The position numbers and the translations under genes were made by a program. From assembly GCA_020852355.1 (NCBI GenBank), contig JADZBA010000378.1, forward strand, positions 1 to 53,942: a stretch of 53,942 nt of DNA, written 5' to 3'. Within the stretch, counting starts at the first letter, position 1. Every line of letters starts with the position of its first letter. The notes under the pieces are model-generated. The model searched no databases. It had not been told where the DNA came from and saw only the letters and a list, made by a program, of their open reading frames with translations. This document shows, piece by piece, positions 35,259 to 46,482 of this stretch. The DNA is from Alphaproteobacteria bacterium. GTDB taxonomy: Bacteria > Pseudomonadota > Alphaproteobacteria > ATCC43930 > Allostellaceae.

Positions 35259-36502
35259 AGGCGCTCGCCAGGCCGCGCGGGCCGATTGCGGCGGTCGACG
35301 TCGGCACCACCAAGACCTGCTGCTTCATCGCGCACGCCGAGGGCGTCCAGCTCCAGATCGTCGGCATCGGCCACCAGGCCTCGCACGGCATGCGGGCCGG
35401 CACGATCCTCGACATGGAGACGGTCACCACGTCGATCACCAACGCGGTCGACGCCGCGGAGAAGATGACGGGCGAACGCATCCGCGACGTCTTCGTCAAC
35501 GTCTCCGGCGGCCAGCCGACCTCGCGCATCGTCCAGGTCGAGATGGCGGTGGCCGGCCGCGAGATCGACGAGGGCGACATGCGCCGCCTGCACGATCACG
35601 GCCGCGGCATGGTCGAGCCCGGCGACCGTCATCTCCTGCACTCGATCCCGACCAGCTACGTCGTCGACGGCAACCGCGGCATCCGCGACCCGCGCGGCAT
35701 GTACGGCGAGAAGCTCGGCGTCCAGGTGCACACCATCACCACCTCGGCCAGCGTCGTGCGCAACCTCGTGCTGTGCGTCAACAAGGCGCAGCTCGAGATC
35801 GAAGGGCTCGTCGCCTCGCCGTTCGCCGCCGGCCTCGCCTGCCTGGTCGAGGACGAGATGGACCTCGGCGTCACCGTCGTCGACATGGGCGGGGGCACGA
35901 CCTCGCTCGCAGTGTTCTTCGACGGCAAGGCGGTGTTCACCGACGTGGTGCCGATCGGCGGCGCCCACGTCACCAACGACATCGCCCGCGGGCTGTCGAC
36001 GCCGACCGTCCATGCCGAACGCATGAAGACGCTCTACGGCGGCGCCATCGGCTCGCCCGCCGACGAGCGCGAGACGATCGTGGTGCCCCAGGTCGGCGAG
36101 GACGACGACTCGCAGGGCAACCAGATCCCCAAGTCGTTCCTCGTGGACATCATCCGGCCGCGCATGGAGGAGACCTTCGAGATGGTCCGGGCGCGGCTGG
36201 AGGCGAGCGGCCTCGACAAGGTGGCCGGCAGGCGCGTCGTGCTGACCGGGGGCGCCAGCCAGCTCCCGGGGGTGCGCGAGCTGGCCGGCCAGGTGCTCGA
36301 CAAGCAGGTCCGCCTCGGCCGGCCGATCCGCATCAGCGGCCTGGCGGAGGCGACCGGCGGGCCGGCGTTCTCGGTGTGCGCGGGATTGCTGCACTACGCG
36401 TTGACCCAGAGGGCCGAGGAGCCGGTGCCGACGCGGGCCGCCAAGAGCGCCCGCCGGGGCTATGTCGGGCGACTCGGGACCTGGCTGCGGGACAACTTCT
36501 GA
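35255..36502 (+). CDS. ftsA: Cell division protein FtsA
   Basis: FtsA is the actin-like ATPase that ties FtsZ filaments to the inner membrane. [16 protein letters not shown] is the first phosphate loop. The 1C domain covers roughly [18 protein letters not shown] to [30 protein letters not shown] is the second phosphate loop, and [17 protein letters not shown] the adenosine motif. The C-terminal [12 protein letters not shown] is an amphipathic membrane-targeting helix. 415 residues, ATGA overlap with ftsQ, and a 100-bp gap to ftsZ. Confidence 0.95.
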   Translation: MKALARPRGPIAAVDVGTTKTCCFIAHAEGVQLQIVGIGHQASHGMRAGTILDMETVTTSITNAVDAAEKMTGERIRDVFVNVSGGQPTSRIVQVEMAVAGREIDEGDMRRLHDHGRGMVEPGDRHLLHSIPTSYVVDGNRGIRDPRGMYGEKLGVQVHTITTSASVVRNLVLCVNKAQLEIEGLVASPFAAGLACLVEDEMDLGVTVVDMGGGTTSLAVFFDGKAVFTDVVPIGGAHVTNDIARGLSTPTVHAERMKTLYGGAIGSPADERETIVVPQVGEDDDSQGNQIPKSFLVDIIRPRMEETFEMVRARLEASGLDKVAGRRVVLTGGASQLPGVRELAGQVLDKQVRLGRPIRISGLAEATGGPAFSVCAGLLHYALTQRAEEPVPTRAAKSARRGYVGRLGTWLRDNF

Positions 36503-36531
36503 TGGGGTTATTTTACCGCCCGACCACAAGA

Positions 36532-36566
36532 TATGGGCTATCGCGAATCACCCGATACCTCCCATA
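36532..36566. promoter_or_regulatory. Bulged dyad with GANTC loop in the ftsZ leader
   Basis: In the 100-bp ftsA-ftsZ gap, TATGGG-C-TATCG pairs with CGATA-CCT-CCCATA around a 9-base loop CGAATCACC. The loop holds GAATC, a GANTC site of the kind methylated by CcrM in alphaproteobacteria. It is the only sizeable gap inside the dcw run from mraZ to ftsZ, so a separate ftsZ promoter or translational control is plausible here. Whether the dyad acts as DNA operator or RNA hairpin cannot be told from sequence. Confidence 0.45.
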
Positions 36567-36602
36567 GTCTCTGACCGACCAGCTCCGAACCCGGAGGGAC
36601 CC

Positions 36603-38159
36603 ATGCCGATCAATCTCTCAGTTCCTGCTCACGACGACGTGATCAAGCCGCGCATCACGGTCATCGGCGTTGGGGGTGCCGGCGGCAACGCCGTCAACAA
36701 CATGATCCGCGCCAACCTCGAGGGCGTGGAGTTCCTGGTCGCCAACACCGACGCGCAGGCGATCGCGCAGTCGCTCGCCAGCCGCAAGCTGCAGCTCGGC
36801 GCCAGCGTGACCCGCGGGCTGGGCGCGGGCGCCCGTCCCGACGTCGGCCGGGCCGCCGCCGAGGAGGCGCTCGACGAGCTGCTCGACCAGATCACCGGCT
36901 CCAACATGGTGTTCATCACCGCCGGCATGGGCGGCGGCACGGGCACCGGCGCGGCGCCGGTCATCGCGCGGGCGGCGCGCGAGCAGGGCATCCTGACGAT
37001 CGGCGTGGTCACCAAGCCCTTCCACTTCGAGGGCACGCACCGCATGCGCGCCGCCGAGAAGGGGATGGAGGAGCTGCAACGCTTCGTCGACACGCTGATC
37101 ATCATCCCCAACCAGAATCTCTTCCGGGTCGCCAACGAGAAGACGACCTTCGCCGACGCCTTCAAGATGGCCGACGACGTGCTCCATTCGGGCGTGCGCG
37201 GCATCACCGACCTGATGGTCATGCCCGGCCTCATCAATCTCGACTTCGCCGACATCCGCACGGTCATGCAGGAGATGGGCAAGGCGATGATGGGCACCGG
37301 CGAGGCGACCGGCGACAAGCGCGCCATCGACGCCGCCGAGGCCGCGATCTCCAACCCGCTGCTCGACGACGTTTCGATGAAGGGCGCCAAGGGCGTCCTC
37401 ATCAACATCACCGGCGGCATGGACATGACGCTGTTCGAGGTCGACGAGGCGGCCAACCGCATCCGCGACGAGGTCGACCCCGACGCCAACATCATTTTCG
37501 GCTCGACCTTCGACGAGAAGCTGTCGGGGCGCATGCGCGTCTCCGTCGTCGCCACCGGGATGGACGCCGAGCAGGCCGAGAAGCCGCGCACCGTGATCCA
37601 GCTCGTCAGCGACCGCGACCGGCTGTCCCAGCCGGCGTCGGTCGCGGCCCCGGCCGAGCCGGCGCTGGAGCCGCTCCGCGCCGAGGCGGGCCGGGCGGCG
37701 GCGGGCGGCGGCGTCCAGCCGGTCGCCCTGCCGCTCGCCTCCCCGGGGGTCGCCGAGGCGCCGGCGCTGCCGCTCGGCCGTACCGGCACGACCGCCCAGA
37801 TGCCGACCGATCCCGGCCAGCCGATGGGCCTGCCGCTCACCGCCGAGATCGAGCAGGTGATGGCCGAGGAGCCTCCCGCCCGGGCCGCCGGCGGCGGCTT
37901 CGGCCGGCTGCGCGGCCTCAACCTGATCCGGCGGGTGACCGGCGTCGACCGCGCCCGCGGCGCCATGCCGGCCCCGGCCGAGCGCATCGAGCCGGCCGCC
38001 GCGATGGGCCCGGCCCGTCCGGCGGCGGCGCCCGCCGCGGCACCCGTGGCGAGCCGCGCCAGGGCCAACGGCGTGGAAGCGCCCGAGCGCGCGCAGCAGT
38101 CCACCGCCGAAGAGGACATGCTCGACATCCCGGCCTTCCTGCGGCGTCAGGCCAACTAG
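36603..38159 (+). CDS. ftsZ: Cell division GTPase FtsZ
   Basis: FtsZ polymerises into the ring that directs cell division. The GTPase domain begins [20 protein letters not shown]; the tubulin signature GGGTGTG is at about 110-116, and the T7 loop region is in [10 protein letters not shown]. After the core (to about 330) comes a long Ala/Pro-rich linker of roughly 170 residues, ending in the conserved tail [14 protein letters not shown] that binds FtsA and ZapA-like partners. 518 residues, long for the family but usual for alphaproteobacteria. GGAGGG lies 4 bases before the ATG at 36603; the track start at 36462 is inside ftsA. Confidence 0.97.
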   Translation: MPINLSVPAHDDVIKPRITVIGVGGAGGNAVNNMIRANLEGVEFLVANTDAQAIAQSLASRKLQLGASVTRGLGAGARPDVGRAAAEEALDELLDQITGSNMVFITAGMGGGTGTGAAPVIARAAREQGILTIGVVTKPFHFEGTHRMRAAEKGMEELQRFVDTLIIIPNQNLFRVANEKTTFADAFKMADDVLHSGVRGITDLMVMPGLINLDFADIRTVMQEMGKAMMGTGEATGDKRAIDAAEAAISNPLLDDVSMKGAKGVLINITGGMDMTLFEVDEAANRIRDEVDPDANIIFGSTFDEKLSGRMRVSVVATGMDAEQAEKPRTVIQLVSDRDRLSQPASVAAPAEPALEPLRAEAGRAAAGGGVQPVALPLASPGVAEAPALPLGRTGTTAQMPTDPGQPMGLPLTAEIEQVMAEEPPARAAGGGFGRLRGLNLIRRVTGVDRARGAMPAPAERIEPAAAMGPARPAAAPAAAPVASRARANGVEAPERAQQSTAEEDMLDIPAFLRRQAN

Positions 38160-38181
38160 ATCTAAGTTACTGATATCGCAG

Positions 38182-38213
38182 AAAGATTGCTGTAACACCG
38201 CGCAACAATCTTT
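38182..38213 (+). promoter_or_regulatory. AT-rich inverted repeat after ftsZ
   Basis: AAAGATTG-N16-CAATCTTT is a perfect 8-bp inverted repeat starting 23 bases after the ftsZ stop and ending just before the intrinsic terminator. It could protect the mRNA 3' end or help termination. It is also a possible operator for lpxC downstream. Confidence 0.45.
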
Positions 38214-38219
38214 GAATTG

Positions 38220-38263
38220 AGCGCTCCCTCCCTGGTGGATACATGGGGGGGAGCGCTTTTTTT
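38220..38263 (+). terminator. Rho-independent terminator after ftsZ
   Basis: AGCGCTCCC and GGGAGCGCT form a 9-bp GC-rich stem (extended by further C/G pairs), directly followed by a run of T residues (TTTTTTT). This is the clearest intrinsic terminator in the window and should end the dcw transcript. lpxC therefore needs its own promoter or read-through. Confidence 0.9.
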
Positions 38264-38331
38264 GTTGCGTCAGTTTCAGCGAACCCGTCGCCTCCCCCTC
38301 CCGGCAGGTTCCGTTTCATCGGAAGGCATCC

Positions 38332-39267
38332 GTGAACGCGATCAGACCCCTGGCCGGCCCGAACCTGCGGCGCACGATCAAGTCCGCAATCCATTGCACC
38401 GGCGTCGGCCTGCATTCCGGCCAGCGCATCGTGCTGCGCCTGCTGCCGGCACCGGCCGGCACGGGCATCGTGTTCCGGCGCGTCGACCTGCCGGGCGCCC
38501 CGGAGGTGCCCGCGCTGTGGGACCGCGCGGTCGAGTCGCCGCTGTGCACGACGCTGCTCGAGGACGGCGTCTCGGTGTCGACCGTGGAGCATCTCATGGC
38601 GGCGTTCGCCGGCCTGGCGATCGACGACGTCGTCGTCGAGCTGGACGGACCCGAGGTGCCGATCATGGACGGCAGCGCCGCGCCGTTCGTATTCCTCATC
38701 GAGTGCGCGGGCACGACCGACCTGCCGCAGCCGCGCCAGGCGATCCGCGTGCTCAAGGAGGTGCGGGTCGGCGACGCCACGCGATGGGCGATGCTGCGGC
38801 CGGGCCCGACGCAGTCCTTCAACTTCGAGATCGAGTTCCCGCACCCGGTGATCGCCCAGCAGCGCTACGGCGTGACGCTGCACAACGGCGCCTTCAAGAG
38901 CGAGCTGGCGCGGGCGCGCACCTTCGGCTTCCTGCATGAGGTGGACAAGCTGCGCTCTCTCGGGCTCGCCCGCGGCGGCTCGCTGGACAACGCCATCGTC
39001 GTCGACGAGGAGCGGGTGCTGAACGAGGAAGGGCTGCGCTACGCCGACGAGTTCGTGCGCCACAAGCTGGTCGACAGCATCGGCGACCTCTACCTCGCCG
39101 GCGGGCCGATCCTCGGGCGCTTCGAGGGCCACCGCTCCAGCCACGCCCTGTCGGCCCGGCTGCTGCGCGCGCTGATGAGCGACCATTCCGCCTGGGCCCC
39201 CGCGGCGGTGGAGCCGGGGATCATGACGCCGGCCTGGGACTCCGGGCCGCTCGCCGCGACCGCCTGA
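38332..39267 (+). CDS. lpxC: UDP-3-O-acyl-N-acetylglucosamine deacetylase
   Basis: LpxC is the zinc deacetylase of the first committed step of lipid A synthesis. RRTIKSAIHCTGVGLHSGQ opens the protein. Zinc ligands are H87 in STVEHLMAA, and H244 and D248 in FVRHKLVDSIGD; the catalytic H271 is in EGHRSSHALSARL. ARTFGFLHEVDKLRSLGLARGGSLDNAIV is the family block. 311 residues; GTG start with GGAAGG 6 bases before. It follows the ftsZ terminator by about 70 bp. The gene order ftsZ-lpxC is widespread in proteobacteria. Confidence 0.97.
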   Translation: MNAIRPLAGPNLRRTIKSAIHCTGVGLHSGQRIVLRLLPAPAGTGIVFRRVDLPGAPEVPALWDRAVESPLCTTLLEDGVSVSTVEHLMAAFAGLAIDDVVVELDGPEVPIMDGSAAPFVFLIECAGTTDLPQPRQAIRVLKEVRVGDATRWAMLRPGPTQSFNFEIEFPHPVIAQQRYGVTLHNGAFKSELARARTFGFLHEVDKLRSLGLARGGSLDNAIVVDEERVLNEEGLRYADEFVRHKLVDSIGDLYLAGGPILGRFEGHRSSHALSARLLRALMSDHSAWAPAAVEPGIMTPAWDSGPLAATA

Positions 39268-39394
39268 ACGGGCGCGCGGCCCCCGGGGCGCGGCCGCACC
39301 CGGGCAGGGGATCATTTCCCTCCCGGCGCGGGCTTGCTATCTACAGGGCCGGGTGGACGACCGCCCGACTCGTCGAAGCCATCGGGACAAGCGA

Positions 39395-40204
39395 ATGCCG
39401 CGTTCGATCGCCCGCGTCGTTTTCGTCGCGCTCGCCCTGGCCGCGGCGGCGTGCAGCTCCACGAAGGAGGAGCCGTACGTCGAGCGTCCGGTGGAGGAGC
39501 TCTACAACGAGGCCATGAACAGCATCCAGCAGGGCCTCTGGCGCACCGCCGCCAAGCAGTTCGACGAGGTCGAGCGCCAGCACCCCTACTCCGTCTGGGC
39601 GACCAAGGCCCAGCTCATGGCCGCCTACAGCCACTACGAGGACGCCAAGTACGACGACGCGATCGTCGCCCTGGACCGCTTCATCCAGCTCCATCCCGGC
39701 AACCGCGACACCGCCTACGCCTACTACCTCAAGGCGCTCTGCTACTACGAGCAGATCACCGACGTGCAGCGCGACCAGCGCAACACCGACCGCGCCCTGA
39801 AGTCCCTGGAGGAGGTGGTCAAGCGCTTCCCCGAGAGCCGCTACGCCCGCGACGCCAAGCTGAAGATCGACCTGACGCACGACCATCTCGCCGGCAAGGA
39901 GATGGCGATCGGCCGCTACTACCTGACCCAGGGCAACCAGCTCGCGGCGATCAACCGGTTCCGGGTCGTCGTCGAGAAGTACCAGACGACCAGCCAGGTG
40001 CCCGAGGCGCTGCATCGGCTGACCGAGGCCTACCTGGCGCTCGGGATCGTCAACGAGGCCCAGACGGCGGCGGCCGTGCTCGGCCACAACTTCCCGGGCA
40101 GCGACTGGTACGTCGACAGCTACCGCCTGCTCACCGGCAAGGACCTCAGCCCCAAGCGCGACGAAGGATCGTGGATCAGCCGCGCCTGGAGCTCGGTCTT
40201 CTGA
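39395..40204 (+). CDS. bamD: Outer membrane assembly lipoprotein BamD
   Basis: BamD is the essential lipoprotein partner of BamA that helps fold outer-membrane beta-barrel proteins. The signal peptide ends in a lipobox, LAAAAC with the lipidated Cys at about 20. TPR-like repeats follow: PVEELYNEAMNSIQQGLWRTAAKQFDEVERQHPYS, DDAIVALDRFIQLHPGNRDTAYAYYLKALCYYEQI and NTDRALKSLEEVVKRFPESRYARDAKLKIDLTHDHLAGKEM. 269 residues from the ATG at 39395; the longer track ORF adds a basic stretch before the signal peptide and is unlikely. It converges on a cell-wall-binding protein gene. Confidence 0.94.
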   Translation: MPRSIARVVFVALALAAAACSSTKEEPYVERPVEELYNEAMNSIQQGLWRTAAKQFDEVERQHPYSVWATKAQLMAAYSHYEDAKYDDAIVALDRFIQLHPGNRDTAYAYYLKALCYYEQITDVQRDQRNTDRALKSLEEVVKRFPESRYARDAKLKIDLTHDHLAGKEMAIGRYYLTQGNQLAAINRFRVVVEKYQTTSQVPEALHRLTEAYLALGIVNEAQTAAAVLGHNFPGSDWYVDSYRLLTGKDLSPKRDEGSWISRAWSSVF

Positions 40205-40208
40205 CGAG

Positions 40209-40230
40209 GCGGCCGCGAGCCCGCGGCCGC
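40209..40230. terminator. Hairpin between convergent bamD and the cell-wall-binding gene
   Basis: GCGGCCGC-GAGCCC-GCGGCCGC is a perfect 8-bp GC stem with a 6-base loop in the 33-bp gap between the two stop codons. It could serve both strands as a stop signal, but there is no T-run on either side. Confidence 0.5.
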
Positions 40231-40237
40231 AGCATCC

Positions 40238-41008
40238 CTACCGCAGGCGGGCGATCAACGCGGGACTGATGGCCCCGTCGACCGGCAGGTTGTTGGCGCG
40301 CTGGAACGCCTCGATCGCCGCCCGCGTGCGGACGCCGAAGATGCCGTCGGGCGGGCCGCCGTCGTAGCCGCGCGCGCGCAGGGCCTGCTGCACCCACGCG
40401 ACGTCCGGGTCGCCGGAACGGACGGGCGGCGGCGCATAGGCGCTGCCGGGCGGCGGATAGGCCGGCGCGACATAGCCCGGCGCCGGGCCCGGACGGGGGG
40501 TGTAGGTCGGCGCCGGCCCGGACGGAGCCTGCAGCGACGGGTTGGGATAGGCCGGCGGCTCCTGCTGGTAGCTGGGCGGCGCGTAGCTCGGCGGCGGGAC
40601 ATAGGAAGGCGGCTGCATGCGCGCCGTGACGCGCGGCGTCGCATAGAGCATGTGATCGAGCAGGGAGGGCGTCGCCTCGCCGTCGATGGGCAGCCCGGCG
40701 TCGCGCTGATACTCGCGGATCGCGGCTCCCGTCTGCTGGTCGAGGACGCCGTCGTCGGGACCGGGGCGGTAGCCGCGCTCCTCGAGCTCGTCCTGGATGC
40801 GCTCGACCAGCGCACGGTGCTGCCAGGCCGGGGCGGACCAGCGCGGCGCGTAGGTCGGCGGCGGATAGTAGGCGGGAGGCGGATAATAGGTCGGCGGCGG
40901 CACGTAGGCCGGCGGGTAGTGGTAGGTCGGTGGCCAGTAGTAGCGCTGCGCCGATGCCGGCACGGCCGCGCAGAGTGTTGCCCCGATAACCGCGAAAGCG
41001 ATGCGCAT
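40238..41008 (-). CDS. Secreted protein with two peptidoglycan-binding domains and Pro/Tyr-rich linkers
   Basis: This is a 256-residue exported protein. A signal peptide (MRIAFAVIGATLCAAVPASA) precedes a Pro/Tyr-rich segment with repeats of the form TYYPPPAYYPPP. A first PG_binding_1-like domain follows (VERIQDELEERGYRPGPDDGVLDQQTGAAIREYQRDAGLPIDG). A second Pro/Tyr/Ala-rich linker leads to the C-terminal second domain (VQQALRARGYDGGPPDGIFGVRTRAAIEAFQRANNLPVDG). No enzymatic domain is seen, so it may simply bind the wall. AGGTGG lies about 5 bases before the ATG at 41008; an upstream ATG at 41020 is possible. It is divergent from recN. Confidence 0.8.
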   Translation of the reverse strand: MRIAFAVIGATLCAAVPASAQRYYWPPTYHYPPAYVPPPTYYPPPAYYPPPTYAPRWSAPAWQHRALVERIQDELEERGYRPGPDDGVLDQQTGAAIREYQRDAGLPIDGEATPSLLDHMLYATPRVTARMQPPSYVPPPSYAPPSYQQEPPAYPNPSLQAPSGPAPTYTPRPGPAPGYVAPAYPPPGSAYAPPPVRSGDPDVAWVQQALRARGYDGGPPDGIFGVRTRAAIEAFQRANNLPVDGAISPALIARLR

Positions 41009-41138
41009 CGTCCACCTCATGTCCGGGCCCGGCCCGAGACCCGCCAGGATAACGGATGAGAGGGCCCTTCGTTCCGACTTTCCGCGGCCCGCCGCCGTCG
41101 GTAGGGTGCCGCAGCCGATCGTGCTGACCCGAGTCCCG

Positions 41139-44941
<3,803 letters not shown>

Positions 44942-44957
44942 GCGCGCACCCTCCGAT

Positions 44958-46469
44958 TCACGCCACCACGCCGAGGCGCATCAGGCGGCGCAGGTCGCCG
45001 CCGGCGAAGCGATCGAGCTGCGGCGCCAGCAGGGTCGCCAGCCCGGCGGCGTCGCCGACCGTCCGGCCGCCGACGCTGAGGGTGCGGCCCTCGGCGGCGA
45101 GGCGAGCCGCCAGCAGCGCCGCCGCGTTGCCCGCCTCCGCCGTCGTCACCGCCCACAGGAGATAGCCGGTCGTCTGGTCGAGCGCGACGCCGCCGCCGGT
45201 CGCGGGCGACGCCAGCAGGCGGGCGTTGTCGGGGGCGATGGGGCGTGACAGCGCCGCCCGGTTGAAGGGCGAGAGCCGCGGCAGGCCGGCAGGCAGCACC
45301 GCGGGCGGGCGCACCGCGGGGACGGCCGTGCCGGCCGCGATCAGGGCGGCGAGCTGGGCTGCCGCCGCCGCGGGCGGGAAACGGGCGATCTCGGGCTGGG
45401 CCAGCAGCGATGCCGCGTCGATGGGCGCGCGCTCCAGCCGGCTCGCCATGGCCGCCAGCAGGTCCGGGATCGGCCCGTGGCGGCCGGCCGGCAGCGCCGT
45501 GCCCGCGACGGCGTCCACCGTCGCGCGCAACAGCCACATGAGGCCGCCGAAGGGCGGCGGCGCCGCGCCGGGACGCGGCCGGCGGTAGACGTCGCGCCGG
45601 AACGGGCGCTGCGTCAGCAGGTCCTTGGTCGCTTCCGCCGCCGCGTCCGGCATTGCCGCGACGAGCGACGCCGCATCCGGCTCGAGCGCCAGGTCGGGCA
45701 CGTCCATCGCCAGATCGGCGTCGCCCGCGAACACGCATCCCGCCGCCGCCATGGCCCGGCGCACCTCGCGGTGGTGGACGGCCGACCATCCCGGCGCGAG
45801 GAAATCGTGGATGGCGGAGGCCTCCGCCATCCGGCCGAGAGTGCCGACATAGTCGACGAGCGCCGGCGCGCGCCGGGCGAGCGCCGGGCCGGCGGCGACC
45901 AGCCGGTCGAGGAAGCCGCGGACGCGCGCGACGCGGGCGGCCGTCGGCTCGCCGTGGCCGAGGAGGCCCGCCTCGTCGACCAGGCGCCGCACGGCGGCGA
46001 CCGCATCCATGCCCGGCCGCGCGGTGTAGCTGACATAGACGAGCCCGCCGGGCCGCAGCTTGTCGGCGAGGAAGCGGACCACGGCGCGCCGCGCCGCGTC
46101 GTCGACCCAGGTCCACACGCCGTGCAGCGCGATGAAGTCGAAGTCCGGCAGCCGCGCGTCCAGCGCCTCGGCGAAGCCCATGGCGTGATGGCGCACGTTG
46201 GGGAGCGCGCCCGCCAGCGCCAGCTCGCGGCCGGCAGCGACATGCTCGGGATTGAGGTCGACCGCGTGGAACTCGGCGAACGGGTTGGCCGCGGCGAGCA
46301 GGTTCGTGGTGAAGCCGGTGCCCGCGCCCAGCTCGCAGAAGGCGTACGGCCGGTCGACCGCCGGGGCCGGCACGCCGCGCAGCGCGCACACGGCGGCGAG
46401 ATGGGCGGGCGCGAGCTTCGGCTGGAAGGTCGCGGGATAGGCGATGTCGGTCGGGTAGGCTGCGGTCAT
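44958..46469 (-). CDS. Class I methyltransferase with methyltransferase-regulatory domain
   Basis: This is a 503-residue protein starting TAAYPTDIAYPATFQPKLAPAHL, the typical N-terminus of a SAM-dependent methyltransferase family with a regulatory domain (PF10119 type). The SAM loop is FCELGAGTGFTTNLLAA (about 44-60), then FHAVDLNPEHVAAGR and DFDFIALHGVWTWVDD. The middle part (about 210-310) resembles the regulatory domain, and the Ala-rich C-terminal third is poorly conserved in such proteins. Its substrate is not known. It follows the aminopeptidase gene by 13 bp on the same strand, so the two are probably co-transcribed. Confidence 0.82.
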   Translation of the reverse strand: MTAAYPTDIAYPATFQPKLAPAHLAAVCALRGVPAPAVDRPYAFCELGAGTGFTTNLLAAANPFAEFHAVDLNPEHVAAGRELALAGALPNVRHHAMGFAEALDARLPDFDFIALHGVWTWVDDAARRAVVRFLADKLRPGGLVYVSYTARPGMDAVAAVRRLVDEAGLLGHGEPTAARVARVRGFLDRLVAAGPALARRAPALVDYVGTLGRMAEASAIHDFLAPGWSAVHHREVRRAMAAAGCVFAGDADLAMDVPDLALEPDAASLVAAMPDAAAEATKDLLTQRPFRRDVYRRPRPGAAPPPFGGLMWLLRATVDAVAGTALPAGRHGPIPDLLAAMASRLERAPIDAASLLAQPEIARFPPAAAAAQLAALIAAGTAVPAVRPPAVLPAGLPRLSPFNRAALSRPIAPDNARLLASPATGGGVALDQTTGYLLWAVTTAEAGNAAALLAARLAAEGRTLSVGGRTVGDAAGLATLLAPQLDRFAGGDLRRLMRLGVVA

Positions 46470-46482
46470 CCGCGGCGCGGCG

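Noticed and set aside
40820-40935. Possible tandem DNA repeat or CRISPR-like array in the cell-wall-binding gene
   Set aside because: The repetition is the coding of Tyr-Pro-Pro-Pro runs, with irregular units and no spacer structure.
41009-41138. LexA/SOS box upstream of recN
   Set aside because: Only a single GTTC is present (CGTTCCG); the alphaproteobacterial GTTC-N7-GTTC pattern is not found.
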